In this document: piece by piece, positions 23,959-36,140 of the stretch
Numbering within the stretch: position 1 is the stretch's first letter
How the letters are laid out: each line of letters opens with the position of its first letter
Assembly (NCBI GenBank): GCA_005406025.1
Contig: BGZK01001034.1
Span: forward strand, 124,001 to 188,000
DNA: 64,000 nucleotides
Origin: Eumeta japonica
Taxonomy: Eukaryota > Arthropoda > Insecta > Lepidoptera > Psychidae
Direction of reading: 5' to 3'
Notes under the pieces: generated by a model
The model's input: the letters and a program-made list of their open reading frames with translations, nothing else
Databases searched by the model: none
Told to the model about the DNA's origin: nothing
Position numbers and translations under genes: made by a program

Positions 23959-24256
23959 GTGAGTAACCTGTCATGGAGATTTTGAGATGTGCCCCTCGGT
24001 TCATCAAAATCTAGAGGAAACGATCCATGTAAATTTTGCTTTGATGAATCCGGGTAGTAATTATTTTTTTTTTGTAATTAATATAAGATAATGTAGCTAT
24101 GTTAAAATATATTACACACAATAATAAACATACACTATTTAGTTATACGCTGCTCTTTGTATAAAAGTTCTCAAATCAGAATAATATTGCTAACAACAGG
24201 TCTTTAACCGTTAATGGAATAGTTTAAGATTTATATATAATTTTAAAAGTTCTTAT

Positions 24257-24294
24257 TTTTACATTCCCACAGTTTCCACTGTAGGAATGTAAAA
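24257..24294. repeat. Short near-perfect hairpin (17-bp arms, 4-nt loop)
   Basis: TTTTACATTCCCACAGT and ACTGTAGGAATGTAAAA pair with one mismatch around the loop TTCC. It is too short for a canonical animal pre-miRNA; it could be a fold-back element end or transcript structure. Confidence 0.7.
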
Positions 24295-24874
24295 GTGTAC
24301 TTCTTCAGTATTCACTTCTTCCCTTCCATGATGTCCTTTCTTTGAGAATCCGGATGGCAACCCTAACGTATGCTGGTATTACAGTCGAAACAACCTCAGA
24401 ACAACTGTAATTACATAGTGATTTATAAGTGCAGGAACAACAGAGGCGCTTGAAGTTCCAAGTATTTTCGGTTGAAGATCTTTCCTAGTGAATAATTGCT
24501 TGAAGGAATTACAAGTAGTCGAAGGGATCGAATTAATTTTTTTTAATTATTGTGGCAATATAAATAAAATTGACAGACAAAAAAAAAATGTCATCTACAA
24601 AAGGCCAATTCAGAAATGAAAACAAAACATTTTTTAAACTCTATACTCAATTACGTGTAGCTTGGCGCCGATTTCAAAACTTGTTATAGGCATTTTATGT
24701 AAAATTTGAAGGCACAACTACGTTTAGAATAAGAATGTTTTGAATGCATTGAACATTCAATTGAAACTACGTATCAGAAGTACGGAAAAAATATAAATAC
24801 GAACGCATATCAATTATCCGACTTCGGCAAAACCAAAAGTGCCTTTTACGTACGCTATATATTTATTTATGTTT

Positions 24875-24897
24875 GCGTGTGTGTGTGTGTGTGTGTA
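24875..24897. repeat. (GT)n microsatellite
   Basis: About ten GT units inside AT-rich intergenic DNA. Confidence 0.85.
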
Positions 24898-24899
24898 TC

Positions 24900-27800
24900 T
24901 AAGAATACACATGTATTTATATATTCCTAAATTGTTTAAAAGATTTCTACATGTAAATCGACGATTAATCAGAATTACATATATAATTCTGATTTTGATC
25001 GGCGAGTCGCAACTACTGAAATTGGGCCACTACATTTGGACAGCAGATACATTTTGTGACTCCAAGTACATTAGAATGAATTTTTGCACATTCATCCCGC
25101 AAAGAGTCAATATGGTAAATTGATGATATGATAATAGGTATTCAGGTTAGTAATTAGGTGTTAATTTTTTATTGGCCTGTTTTACTTTAACTGATGTAAA
25201 GCAGATGAAAAATAAGGTGATTGGTACAGTCCTGTTAAAAATGTCATTTAGACATTATTCTAGTGTTTTAGGAATATCCAGGCCAAAGGGATATAATTAA
25301 AAGAGTAATTTAATTGAAGAATTTTAAATATTATGAAATTAGGGATGCCATAAATCACATCCCAATTTTCAATTGTGTGTAATTTCAGCGTTTCCTTAGA
25401 ATCCGATATGAACGCCTATATTTATTTCATGTACGTAAGGATTTGTATTTCACAGTGCATCATTTTAAGAAATCCATCTAAATTTTGTCGATAAAAGAGG
25501 ATGCCAGAAATGGATTATCAAATTGAAGCAATAAATATTGGTGTTGCATTAAAACTTAATGATAACGAAAAATGTACGTCTTGCTGTCCTCAAACACATC
25601 TTTTTTTTAATAATTCCAATTAGTATATTTCGACATACATATTCCCTCTTTGTGGCGGTCCTTGAAAATATCTGTCAAATGTTTTTCATTAAAAAAAGGC
25701 TAAATGCAAACACAAAAAATTCCGTAATACCGTACATTATTCAATACTGCATAATTGTTAAAATAGTTTAGTGAAAAACGAGATAGTTACTGTAGCAAAA
25801 TAAGTGATTAATCGTAAAGATCTGTAAAGCGATAGGCGCGGGAACAAATTGACCCGTATCCCACTCACATTGACACGGGGCAAGAAACACCAAGAAAAAA
25901 ACCGTTCCTAGCATAGGGATCCTCTTTAATTTTCAACTTTATTTTTATTACTTGTTGCTATAGCGGTTATTGTAATACGCATCCTATAATAATTTCAAGT
26001 ATCTTCCTACTACGAATTAAAAGATACAGCCTTGTGACAGACGGACGGACGGACGGCGGAGTGTTAACAATAGGATCTCGTCGGTACCCTCTAGATACGG
26101 AATTCTGACAATTGAAAAAGAATGCCTAAGAACGCTTTCACAACGTAAGGCTCTCACGTGACCGACACGCACTTTTTGTTAGCCTCATGAGTAAAACCAA
26201 GCACGTAACAGCGTAAGCGTCATGAACATCAGCTGTGAGACGTCGGTAGGGCGACCCGCCCGACGCCGAACGTCGTGCAACGCGCTCAAACAAATTTAAT
26301 ATTGTTCCGTCAAAGACTGCTGCGGGCGAGTATGGATAATGATAATGAAAAAAAAAGAGGAAAAAACTGAACATACATTTCCAATAATAATCGATTCCGA
26401 CATCGATTATTCTAAATATCTAATTTAGCCGAATGCAGGCGAGGCTTCGACGGGCAATAAGACTGGAAGGAAGATCGATTGTTATATGGAAACCTATATG
26501 GATAATTTAATTTTAATATCCCTTAATTGAAACGAATTTTGCTCTCATGTGCTTGTGACACTTCGTATGTTTGAAACGATACAGTTAGAGTAATTGTATT
26601 GATGTGAAAAAGAGACAATGAAATTAAGTAAATGTGTATACATATATGCGTCGTCGCTTCTCCGCGTGTCATGTATTTATATTCCGCATATAAATACATT
26701 CTGTATATTCTGATAAAAACAATAAGAAAATGTATTATACAACAGAACTCTGTATTATTGTTTATTTTACTCAATATTTATTAGTTTTCTTTAATAATAA
26801 ATTCTTTCAATAAACGTCCATTTCAATGTTTCTCATCTGCCGTGTACACCGGGACGACCTCCTAAGTTTTCTAATCAGAATCGAATACAAAAATAAATAA
26901 TGTAAAGTGAAAAAGTAGCTGGTTCAGTTTTTAATTCTTAAAGCCGACCGTCTATGAGAATATGTATGTTATTATGGGGACAAAAGGTATTTATAGGAAT
27001 ATAGATCTTCTAATAAATGTTTATAGTTTATAAAATTTTTAGAGACTGTAGTAAATTAATTATATAAAATTAGGTAATACGACGAAGTAAACGTTTTCTT
27101 ACATAGCCGATTAAGAGCTATATTTAGTAGGCATTTTTTTCTCGACTCAAATAGCCTACAGTATTAGTTTGTTAAATTGAATCGAGTACAGCATTAGTTT
27201 ATTGCAATGTTTCAATGCACGGAACAAAGCTACCGACCAATATTGTGGCAGTATTTCAAGTTCGAATTGCTATTTATAGAGCTGACTAAGTGGGACTCGT
27301 ACAACTGGTAAGGAATCCAAAGGGCGGCGACGCGCAGACGGACAGACCAACGTTGAGAAAGCGCGGGGCCGGCGCGGAGGGCGGGGGAGGAGCGCGCTGG
27401 GTGCGCGGGCGCCGCTAACAGATGACTGCAATCAACGGCCGATCTATATAGACGTGCGCGCTACAGATAAACAACGGACAACGCAGAAACATGGTTGCAT
27501 TTGTGAGGAAATTTCAGTATGCGTTTGCGAAATTCATCACTTCGTTTGTTGAAGTTATGCGTAACGAAGCTAATAAAAGGTGATATTATATCACCAGGTT
27601 CATTAGTTGCAAAACTTTCCCTACACTACTACATACAAACATACAGATTAGACGACTTTGTAGTACTAGTGTCAGTGTCATTAAATGACGTTCAAATTTT
27701 CAACTAGTCATTAATACTATGTATAATATTTACGTCTCCAAATAACAAAAGATTAGAAATCTTAATTTCACATTACGTGATTACGTTAACACAACTTTAA

Positions 27801-29130
27801 ATTCAAACGAACATTGTCACTGCGGCGATAGTGCATCTATTCATATAATTTTAGTGCTTTTTGCTAACAAGAAATATATATAAAAAATAATGTGTATATT
27901 TCATTAAAGTTCTGACAACAGAAAAAATACCTGTTCTACATTTTTGAAAGAAAAAAAAAGATAAAGTATTCCTATTTCATTTTATTATAAAATAGAAGAC
28001 ACTGTAAACGAATTTCGTGTATGAATACTTAACACACTAACGATATTTTCTAAAAAATAAATAATACAGGTATAAATTTAAAAAAAAAAAGCGGACACAA
28101 TATTTACAATTGAGGAAGAAATGCAAAAGGGGTAAGTCATAATATAACACTTACAGATTTTTTTATTCTAAATATTCTATTGGTCAATATTAATATAGTC
28201 GGTGCTGCCAAGAAAGCCGATAAGTTTAAAAACAAGTAAAAACAAACATGGCGGCGTCCATTATATTTTTTGATGACATTAGCGCTTTTATGGCAGCCCG
28301 ACTCCAAAAACAACTGTGTTATTGAGAAAACAACTAACAGTTGACAACTACTAAGAAATTAGAATAGGTCGTAACGATAAGTACCAGAGGACATTACTTT
28401 ATGAACTATAATTAATAAAATTATAATCAGTAATTATCGAATCTTTATTTATTGGTTTGTCAACATTTTAGGCACAAAGTTTGTAATCTGAATATTCGTT
28501 TTTTATTTGATTTACTCTACGTATTTAAAACTGCACGATAACTAAGGAAAAATGTCTTCTTCCATTTATAAATTTGAGTCGTCAAAGCCTCTACACTAAC
28601 GGCGAAGAAAAGACGTATCACATATGAAAAAATTCAAATGAATCGAGTATCCCCTCCTCTTTTCAAGTAGAATGAAATGAGTCACAACTTTGTTTAAACG
28701 GCGTGCATTTTACCGTCAACAAGTGCACGCTCAACAATAGCTTCAGCAATAAAATGAAATGCCAACTATAAGGAAAATTTTTAATTTATACCCAAATTAC
28801 AACAAAACTGTTTCAAAATTATACACATTTTTCAATAAATCTACAAGACGCAACGTTTAAAACTCGTACAACTTCAAAGCAAATCTGTCACTACAGCCGT
28901 TCACCAATTATAATTGACACTGAAACATAAATGATCAACTTTGTAGCCTAAAGGGTACGAAGTTTGACTACCAAAGTTTGAAATGCAATAATAAATAGTA
29001 AAAATATATTTAGTAAAAAAAATATAAATACGTTTTTTTCATATTTATATCTATATATCATACCGTAACGTTAGAAACACGTCTTTATTTCAATTAAAAA
29101 GAGATTATTATCAAATCGGAACTTAATTTT
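24900..29130. other. AT-rich non-coding stretch with one GC island
   Basis: No gene is supported. It holds a (GACG)n run near 26.04 kb that belongs to the GACA-tail repeat type and a CpG island at 27.3-27.45 kb. Open frames of up to about 80 codons have no recognisable content. Confidence 0.5.
27290..27460. promoter_or_regulatory. GC/CpG-rich island with a TATA-like motif, possible promoter
   Basis: A block with long CG-rich runs (27355-27415) is followed on the plus strand by TCTATATAGACG (about 27443). That would suit a TATA promoter pointing right. No downstream coding exon is recognised, so this is composition-based inference. Confidence 0.3.
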
Positions 29131-29265
29131 ACGTATTGGCTATGTGCAAAGCGAGTAGTGGCAGACAGATAACGACCGCACCGCACAACACGGCAGAAAT
29201 CGGAAACAAATGCGGATGATCAGCTGTCAAAAGTGTTGATTGCAGTACAAAATCAAAGCAAAGAA

Positions 29266-29661
29266 ATGGGCCATGACTGTTGTTGCGTTGTTAACTGCAA
29301 AAATAACGGCCTCAATAGCAAATGTAAATTTTATATTTTCCCAAGAGCGTCCTACAAAATAGAACAACGAAAAAAATGAATTGCTGCTGTGAAAAGAAAG
29401 AAGTAAGTGTCATTCAGAGCTCATGACAAAACCTTAAATTACAATATTACTGGAACATTTTGTGTTTATAATATTTTAAGTGACCACTAACATGTTTTAT
29501 TTTATCATTTTAGTGTTGATGGTACACAATGGTTTCCAAAACCTCGCGACAAAATTTGTAGTGAACATTTTATTGGAGGAAAAAAATCAGAGGAACAATT
29601 AAGTCCAAGCTACGTTCCCACGATATTTGATTATAGACACAGTCACATTTTACACCAGTGA
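29266..29661 (+). pseudogene. THAP-domain gene fragment, two exons, premature stop at the invariant Trp
   Basis: Exon 1 (29266-29402) ends at donor GTAAGT and exon 2 (29514-29661) follows a TTTTAG acceptor; the join is in frame. The C2CH zinc-binding set is complete: Cys7, Cys11, Cys61 and His64 (CVVNC ... ICSEHF), with Pro54, Phe65 and an AVPTIF-type box YVPTIF at 79-84. Spacings fit the THAP consensus C-x2-4-C-x35-53-C-x2-H. Codon 38 (29377-29379) is TGA in KK-stop-IAAV, exactly where THAP domains have their invariant Trp, a likely TGG to TGA change. The frame ends at 29661, soon after the domain. THAP domains bind DNA; here it probably recognised the transposon ends. Confidence 0.75.
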
Positions 29662-29777
29662 CGACACGAGCACCATTGATTTGTAAAAAAGAATAAGAAG
29701 GATAAGAAGCTTACAATTAGTAAATTGGAAATGACTTACATGTAATAGCATTCTGGCATCACATAAACATTACTTAC

Positions 29778-29987
29778 GTTTAAACTGGTTTTGTATGGTG
29801 TTAGTGTTACAGATGTCTGACGAATTACGTGGGCTCGTATTAAGTAGCTCTGGCCGTTATGTCGCAGTTCTTCCACATTTCTTACATGCTCGGCTAATAC
29901 TAATTTATTGCCTTTTATCTCAGTTTGTGGTTGGAAACTAATATTATGTGTAATAGTTTCAAACCCGGTTTTTATTATTATATTCAT
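29778..29987 (-). pseudogene. Exon resembling YqaJ/SWIM-type protein of insect transposons
   Basis: The frame from the ATG at 29987 reads through NKLVLAEHVRNVEELRHNGQ and YLIRAHVIRQTSVTLTPYK and reaches a GTAAGT donor at 29777-29772. The pattern 'HV.NV.E ... Y.I.. VI.QTSV..PPY' is what I remember just before the SWIM zinc finger in insect YqaJ-domain proteins. A TTCAATAG acceptor lies 12 nt upstream of the ATG, so this may be an internal exon. The SWIM finger and nuclease exons are absent. It faces the THAP gene tail-to-tail. Confidence 0.45.
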
Positions 29988-30169
29988 TTTACAGTAAGAC
30001 TATTGAATAAATTGCACTTAAATAATGTCAACCATACCATTTTAATCTTTGGTTTTATTTATATTTGCAAAGAAAACTAACAATGTTTACATTGTTATTA
30101 TTTGACAGCTTCCGCAATTGTTGTAAACGCTACGCGTCGCCACCGTCGCGCACATAGCCAATAAAGCAT

Positions 30170-31740
30170 TGCAAACCTTCCTTTTCAAAAACCCATCACG
30201 TCAATAACGTCGGTTGTCATTTTGCAAGCATTGACAATAACACAACAATACGTCTTAGACCTACTTACAACCGAATATGCGATATATTGGCATTTGTAAA
30301 TAGTAGAGTACAATTTATCGTAACCCTTGCAATCAGTCGACGTTGTATTCGACGCACACAAATAATGTTATATGTACTAGTATTATTTGTCGCGGCGCGC
30401 GCGCGAAACTAATAGTCCCAGTCTACCGAGGGTTGCCATCTATACTTAACTATTTGTATCTGTTGTATGTATTGTAAGAATTTGTACCTATTTTAGTCCA
30501 ATGTTCAGAAAACTGTTGAAAAAATAATTGATATTATAAATACCACTTTTTTATATAATAATTTAGACGTTTGTCTTTTAACTGTTTTAGAACAACTTGA
30601 AACACTTTTACAATTTTTTTTAAAACAATACTTTATTACTTAATATATGAAATTTTTTTGGAAAACTTCAATTTAAACACAAAGACTGTGAAATATTTGA
30701 AAAAAAGAAATCAGTAAAAGTTTTAAATTTTATACATAAACTACAAGTCACTATGAATAATTTTATTAGGAAATTTAGAATGGAAGGAAATTTAGAAAAT
30801 TCCATTTAGAATGGAAATGATTTACATATACCATAATGAATAGTGTGAAGTGGCAAATTATCTTCAAAGATATTGATAATTTGATAAATATTTATAGAGA
30901 TTAATTTTATAGCTCTTGATTTTGAACTCCAAGATTTTTCGTAGATATTTTATTTATGCTTATCATGAATTTAACATAACACCAAAAAAAACGAAGCAAC
31001 CTTAAAACTCATTAATAACACACACCTATAGCCTCTGTATACTAAATATTGATGGAAAACAGAAAACGATTAAAAAAGATGTTGAAAAATAAATAATATT
31101 ACAACATTGTATTTTATTCTTCGTTATATATTAATATATGACACATTTCTAAAAAGAAAAAAGGTGGCAACCTTAATTTACATTTAGACACTAAACAGTA
31201 TAGTTAAAAATCATCATATCGTAATCGTAAATAAACGAGTTACCTATCTAGTTTGTGCTTTAAGATAATAATTAAGTATGGCTCTTTGAAGTTGGCTGTT
31301 TTTATTATCAAATTTGTCGACCTCTGCTTAGATCGACAAATTCAGACATAATATAGTCCTCGATGAAATCGGACAAGTTTTGTAAGCGTTTCTCTTCGCG
31401 AAAACTTTCCATTTCCTGTGGAAATTTTGGAAAATTGAGATTTTCGTTTCAATTTTCCTTTAAACTGTGAGCAAGGAAATACATTGCTTTGTATTTTTTT
31501 TTAATTTTACGCTCGTTAATTTCTGAATTAAATGTCGATTTTTATCATATATTTGTTAATATGCTATAAAGCATGCGTTTTAAAATCACGATAATAATAA
31601 ATTCGACCTTCTCGTAACAAATGCGATCATTTGATGTATAAAGTGATGCATTTTGTACAAACTTTTTTTTGTTCAAAATCAGACTTTGTGTTTATTCGTG
31701 ATCGGGTCGCCTAACTCTGTGGATTATGTACAACACGCAA
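30170..31740. other. AT-rich non-coding stretch
   Basis: No gene, RNA or clear repeat family is seen, apart from a short duplicated GGAAATTTAGAA near 30780. The translations are random AT-rich sequence. Confidence 0.4.
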
Positions 31741-31749
31741 TAATAATAA

Positions 31750-31856
31750 TACTTAATAAAAAGTTATAGAAAATAGTCTGTAACATACGAACAGACAGAC
31801 ACAAAAATGATTCTGTAAGTTTCTTTTTTTATCGCTTGTACTGAATCCTCAAAAAC
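31750..31856 (+). repeat. Degenerate copy of the GACA-tail repeat
   Basis: AGTCTGTAACATACGAACAG, then AGACACAAAAATGATTCTGT and TACTGAATCCTCAAAA, keep the order of the landmarks in the copy at 14640-14845. Confidence 0.45.
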
Positions 31857-31899
31857 ACATAATTCGTGTCGAAAGAGTTTCAAAGTACATTGTATGTTA

Positions 31900-32680
31900 T
31901 ACCACTGGTCCTATTACCGTCGTGATACTTCCGAGTGCCGAAGTCGTATCGCTTTTACATTCGACTCTAAATAGGACACGTTAAATTCGGCAAGTCGAAT
32001 TTAATTCTTAAATCTCTTCGAAATCACTCGAAAACTTATCTAATTAGTCGAGACCCCTTTCGAAGTCCTCACGCCACTTCGCTACATTATCGCTATGAGG
32101 AATTAAGTATCGATAAACTCTCGACGCTCGAAACTCTGGCGATAAATCGACGCCGTTTTAAAGCGGAGCGAGCGATAATTCGGCGAGGAAAGTAACGTCA
32201 TACGAAATCAATCCGGCGACCGCGAGGCCCCATTTTCGCCGCACAAGCGTCAACGGATCGTGTCCGGGACGCATCATCTCCAAAGGTCGCGCACATATTG
32301 CGTGTTCGATCGCTTCTGAGCGACTTCTTGTATATCATCCGATTAACTTCATGGAAGCAATGTAAATAATCCGAGTGTTGATACGTTCGCAGTTCGAAAA
32401 CGCCTAACGAATGTATTGAGAATATAAGGAAAGATTAACCGATGCAGTTCCTTTCATTCGACTAGCGCGATTATCAGGTTTCAAACGACATTTTCCACCG
32501 GTGAAGCGCTAAAGCTCCATTAAGCGGTTTCGTTGAAACTATTCGACTAGCCGTACGAGGCGCTAACGCGTTACGTACGTACGTGACTCTCGCGGCTTCT
32601 GACTATCACCTTATACGCTATGTAGCTCTCAAGCGACTGCTTTGTGCTTTGCGTTAATTGGGGAGACGAATGTTTTCGTG
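31900..32680. other. CGA/TCGA-rich block of balanced composition
   Basis: About 780 bp with many CGA, TCG and TCGA words and much higher G+C than its flanks, ending near ACGTACGTACGT (about 32574). Stops occur in every frame. It resembles the conserved non-coding blocks found near developmental genes; no function can be read from it. Confidence 0.35.
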
Positions 32681-32770
32681 TAAAAGCTTTTCTTACAGCA
32701 GCGTTTGTCACAATTGACTGAAATTAAATTCGGCAATTGCGGTGAATTAAAAACTTCCTAAACCAAATCA

Positions 32771-32908
32771 AATATAGTTTAATTTAAAAAGCGATATCAA
32801 CCAAACAGCAACAAGCTTAAGTAGCTGAGATAGCAAGATATGTCGATAAAAAACGATATCTAATATAATTTAAAAGCCACCTTGACCAAACAGCAATCAC
32901 TTTAAGGA
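32771..32908 (+). repeat. Direct repeat of ~40-55 bp, 100 bp apart
   Basis: ATATAGTTTAATTTAAAAAGC ... ACCAAACAGCAA ... TTAAG-AG at 32773 is repeated as ATATAATTTAATTTAAA-AG-style sequence with GACCAAACAGCAATC and TTAAGGAG at 32873-32908. Confidence 0.6.
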
Positions 32909-32961
32909 GACATTTCAGAGACTGAATAAATATATACTAATAAATCTAACTTACTTATGTT

Positions 32962-33320
32962 ACACTGGCTTTCCGCTCGAGGCTTCGCCCGCACGAGCAT
33001 AGAACGTATTCCTTCATCTTTCATATTAAACGATTTCGCTGTCAATCCCAATTTCGTTCCCGCCTTCGATTCTGATCCCGGTCACGCTCTTGATTCTAAT
33101 TCCAGTTCCGCATTTGCTTTCGACCTCGATCGCGTTCTCAATATCTCCCCAATTTTTTAATAAGTTGAACGCGTCGCAATCAAAAGATCAAGTGGCGGTT
33201 TTCGTCTTTCTTCCTTTTCTTGAACGTTTTGTTAATCTGTACCGTGACGGGTTTAAGCTAGATCTTTATATGAACCCAATTTTTCTTTTTGACATCCGAT
33301 TTAAACGAAATAAAGTCTAT
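32962..33320 (+). repeat. Interspersed repeat family, copy 2
   Basis: It opens ACACTGGCTTTCCGCTCGAG, then TTCGCCCGCACGAGCATAG and a long series of GATTC/CCCG/TTCC words, the same layout as copy 1 at 17552 and the inverted copy at 37666. The 67-codon frame over it is not a gene. Confidence 0.55.
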
Positions 33321-34399
33321 GTTCTGCTTTAGAACATAGACATCTCGTAAAAACCGCATTAAATTATTTTGAGCAATTTCATTAAAATACTTTGAGCAAT
33401 TTCATAGACATGCGCGAACAAACAAACCGACAGATAAAATAATTGAAAATCCACGTTTTACTCTAATATCACCTTTTTCTCATCGTCCCCTCTCAATTTT
33501 CCGTACATACCTTCATTGTGTAAAATCACCGTATTCTACTATTTTATTACAAATATAAGTACGGATTTTAATACGTACTGCTCTTATGTATACAGTTACA
33601 ATACAATTGATTACAATCGCAAGGTCGCCTTTAGTTATCTGACCGGGCGTCATCTCACCGACGCTTATCTGCCGTCGATCTGATCGAACGCTATCAGCGA
33701 CACGGGGACGTATCTTCGATATGTAGGTCGAATGGCGCGAGGGGGCGCGTCGAGAGATCGCCTGTGCGCTGTGCGGAACCTTGAAAATGGCCAAAGACTG
33801 AGAACAAAACGCCTCATTTTGTTTGTGTCCGTATGAATATTCCCGTGCGATAAATTTTCATGTTACAATGTTTCCGTATCGTTTAAATGCAGGTGGCAAT
33901 AGTTTATAAATGTATTTACACGTTAATATATAATTCGTGGTAGGACTGTTGTCGACAGGGAAAACCCGGATCGTATTAAGAACAAAAATCTCGATAAGTT
34001 ATAAGAGACATAAGTAATATTTTTTTGATAATAGACGTCAACCTCAAAAAATTCCTCTTGACGTACATTTTTTTTCCTTTTATCAAAACTATAGTTAAGA
34101 GAACATGTGTTTTAATAGTTATGAGAACGTCATTTTCTAAGTAGATTTTGATCGTATATCCATGTGTAACAACTGTCGTAAGCCTGTGCCAAAATTGGGC
34201 AACATTTTAGTTAAAGTTGTTTAGCAACCAAATCTAGACTTAGTGGATATGTACATAAAAATTATATGCAATATTATTAATAATAAGATTATCTGTTGAA
34301 AATGAGGCAGACTATTCATAAGCAATAAATCATCTACGAAATATTTATATATATACAACTGATAATATATATATATATTCTTTTAATTTAATTTAATAT

Positions 34400-34441
34400 A
34401 TTCTTTTCATTGTATACACATATATATACAATGAAAAGAAT
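34400..34441. repeat. Perfect 17-bp inverted repeat, 8-nt loop
   Basis: ATTCTTTTCATTGTATA pairs perfectly with TATACAATGAAAAGAAT around CACATATA. It would form a stable hairpin or cruciform. Confidence 0.9.
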
Positions 34442-35929
34442 AAGATAAAATGCAATTTTAAAAAGTAAATAAAAACCTTGAAGGTTTTTAGGTGAGAGAG
34501 TAATACTTTATATTGCGCGACGTTTACACGTGGAATATTATTTTCTGGGAGCGCTTTTAAAATGTTTGACAATGATTGCTTAAAAATGCCACAAATTTTT
34601 CGTGAACCAATTTTGATAAAATTAAACTTATATGTTGCTCCAATCTACACTTAGCAATAAAAATCAATGAAAATTCATCAAGCTGTTTTGGAGATTAAAG
34701 TGTTCAAACCGACAAATAGACACATAAAGTTTTTTTTTTTAATATCGTCTTGTATTCCAACCTCCCCACATCAACCGCAAACATTTCTGGCAAAAGTTTC
34801 CAACGTACAGACACGACGGTTCTACAGTTTTATTATATTTTACGTGATTACTCGTCTGTGGTCATCGGACTACAAAAATCCTTTTAATTTCGATGTCTAT
34901 AGCATACAAAGTTTAAAAACACTGATGTATGTACTTTAGCTTTTTACCAATAATCATTTTATTTTTATTGCACGCACATAAAAATCCTTTATAGAATTTA
35001 ACATTAAGCATATTTAATAAAACCACCAACGCCGAGAGCAATATATTAATCGTTTAACAGTTAGTGTGTCACGCCGGCGGCCATGTGAGTGCGCTGAGCG
35101 GTAATATTCGTACATACAGGCGTGTCGAAGAGTTTATTGTCAGAAATATATATGTTTCTTAGTGTGAGACACATTGCAATAAAATTAGTAAACAACCATA
35201 TACATCGTACATATAAAATAAAACAATATTATGACTACAAAAAAAAAACAATATTGGAGAACAGAAAATAACTTAGAACGAAACTCACACGACTGAATAT
35301 AATTTCTGGTTGATATTTTCTCGCGATATTTACTATAAGTCCTTGGAACGTGTTGCGTTAGGTTTAATGTGCTGTAGTGCCTCGAAGGTGTTATAATTTT
35401 GCTCATTTGCCTGGCTTCAAAACTTTAAAGTTTTTATTATGGAGGCCGGTTAAATGGAATCACATCTAAATTATGTAGGATCGTAAAATTGCCGAAGGTA
35501 TATTTGTGCGTTGTAAAATACTTTATATTTAATTAGAATCAATTTTGCCATAAAAGTAGCTTGAAATCGAAAAAAAGCTTAAATGTGTTTCGTTGACGTT
35601 TTAGAATAGGTCGTGCACATTCATAGATGTGTACGAATCATTCCCAACGTGAACCAGAAAGGGTAAGACCCGTCAGTGACAGAAAAAAAAATCCGATTCC
35701 GGGAATGACGTCCAGACCCGAAGGAGTTTCCATGAAATCCCGCAGGAGTACAATACTACTTCAGAATCGAAAGTGTGATCATGAGTTCATATGCGTATTT
35801 TTGACCCTTGAACATTTTTAACGAGTGCTACTATGTAAACAGACGCCGAATGCCTGTAACACGAACCGCATTCAATAAATAACGAAACGTACGACGGATG
35901 TGTGACAACTTCTCACGGTCATAGTAGAT

Positions 35930-36140
35930 TAATTGCGGTGACCGCGCACGCCCCGGTTTTCCGTAATTGACCCGCGTTCGTGTTCAAATCAGAAAATATT
36001 TTCGCGGAACGGCGCCGAGCTACGTACGGCGACGTTAAGACGCGGGGGCCGCCCGCGCCGGCTAACGGCCTGACGTCTATGAGCGCGCCGCGCTTTTCCC
36101 CGAACGAGCGGTAAAACCTTTGCGAAGGCGAAACGGCTCG
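35930..36140. other. GC/CpG-rich island without gene
   Basis: A CpG-dense block (GGGGCCGCCCGCGCCGGC near 36045). The minus-strand 85-codon frame is explained by the GC content; it has no recognisable domain. Confidence 0.4.

Larger units (their letters stand above)
29136..30161. mobile_element. DNA transposon derivative with TIRs, carrying THAP and YqaJ/SWIM-like gene ends
   Basis: TTGGCTATGTGC (29136-29147) and GCACATAGCCAA (30150-30161) are perfect 12-bp terminal inverted repeats, each flanked outside by TA, which suits a 2-bp target duplication. Inside, the 5' end of a THAP-domain gene runs rightwards (29266-29661) and an exon resembling insect YqaJ/SWIM proteins runs leftwards (29987-29778). 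Eukaryotic ISL2EU-type elements, related to Harbinger, are known, as I recall, for a transposase plus a YqaJ nuclease gene; that identification is inference. The catalytic parts of both genes are missing, so this looks like an internally deleted, non-autonomous copy. Confidence 0.72.
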
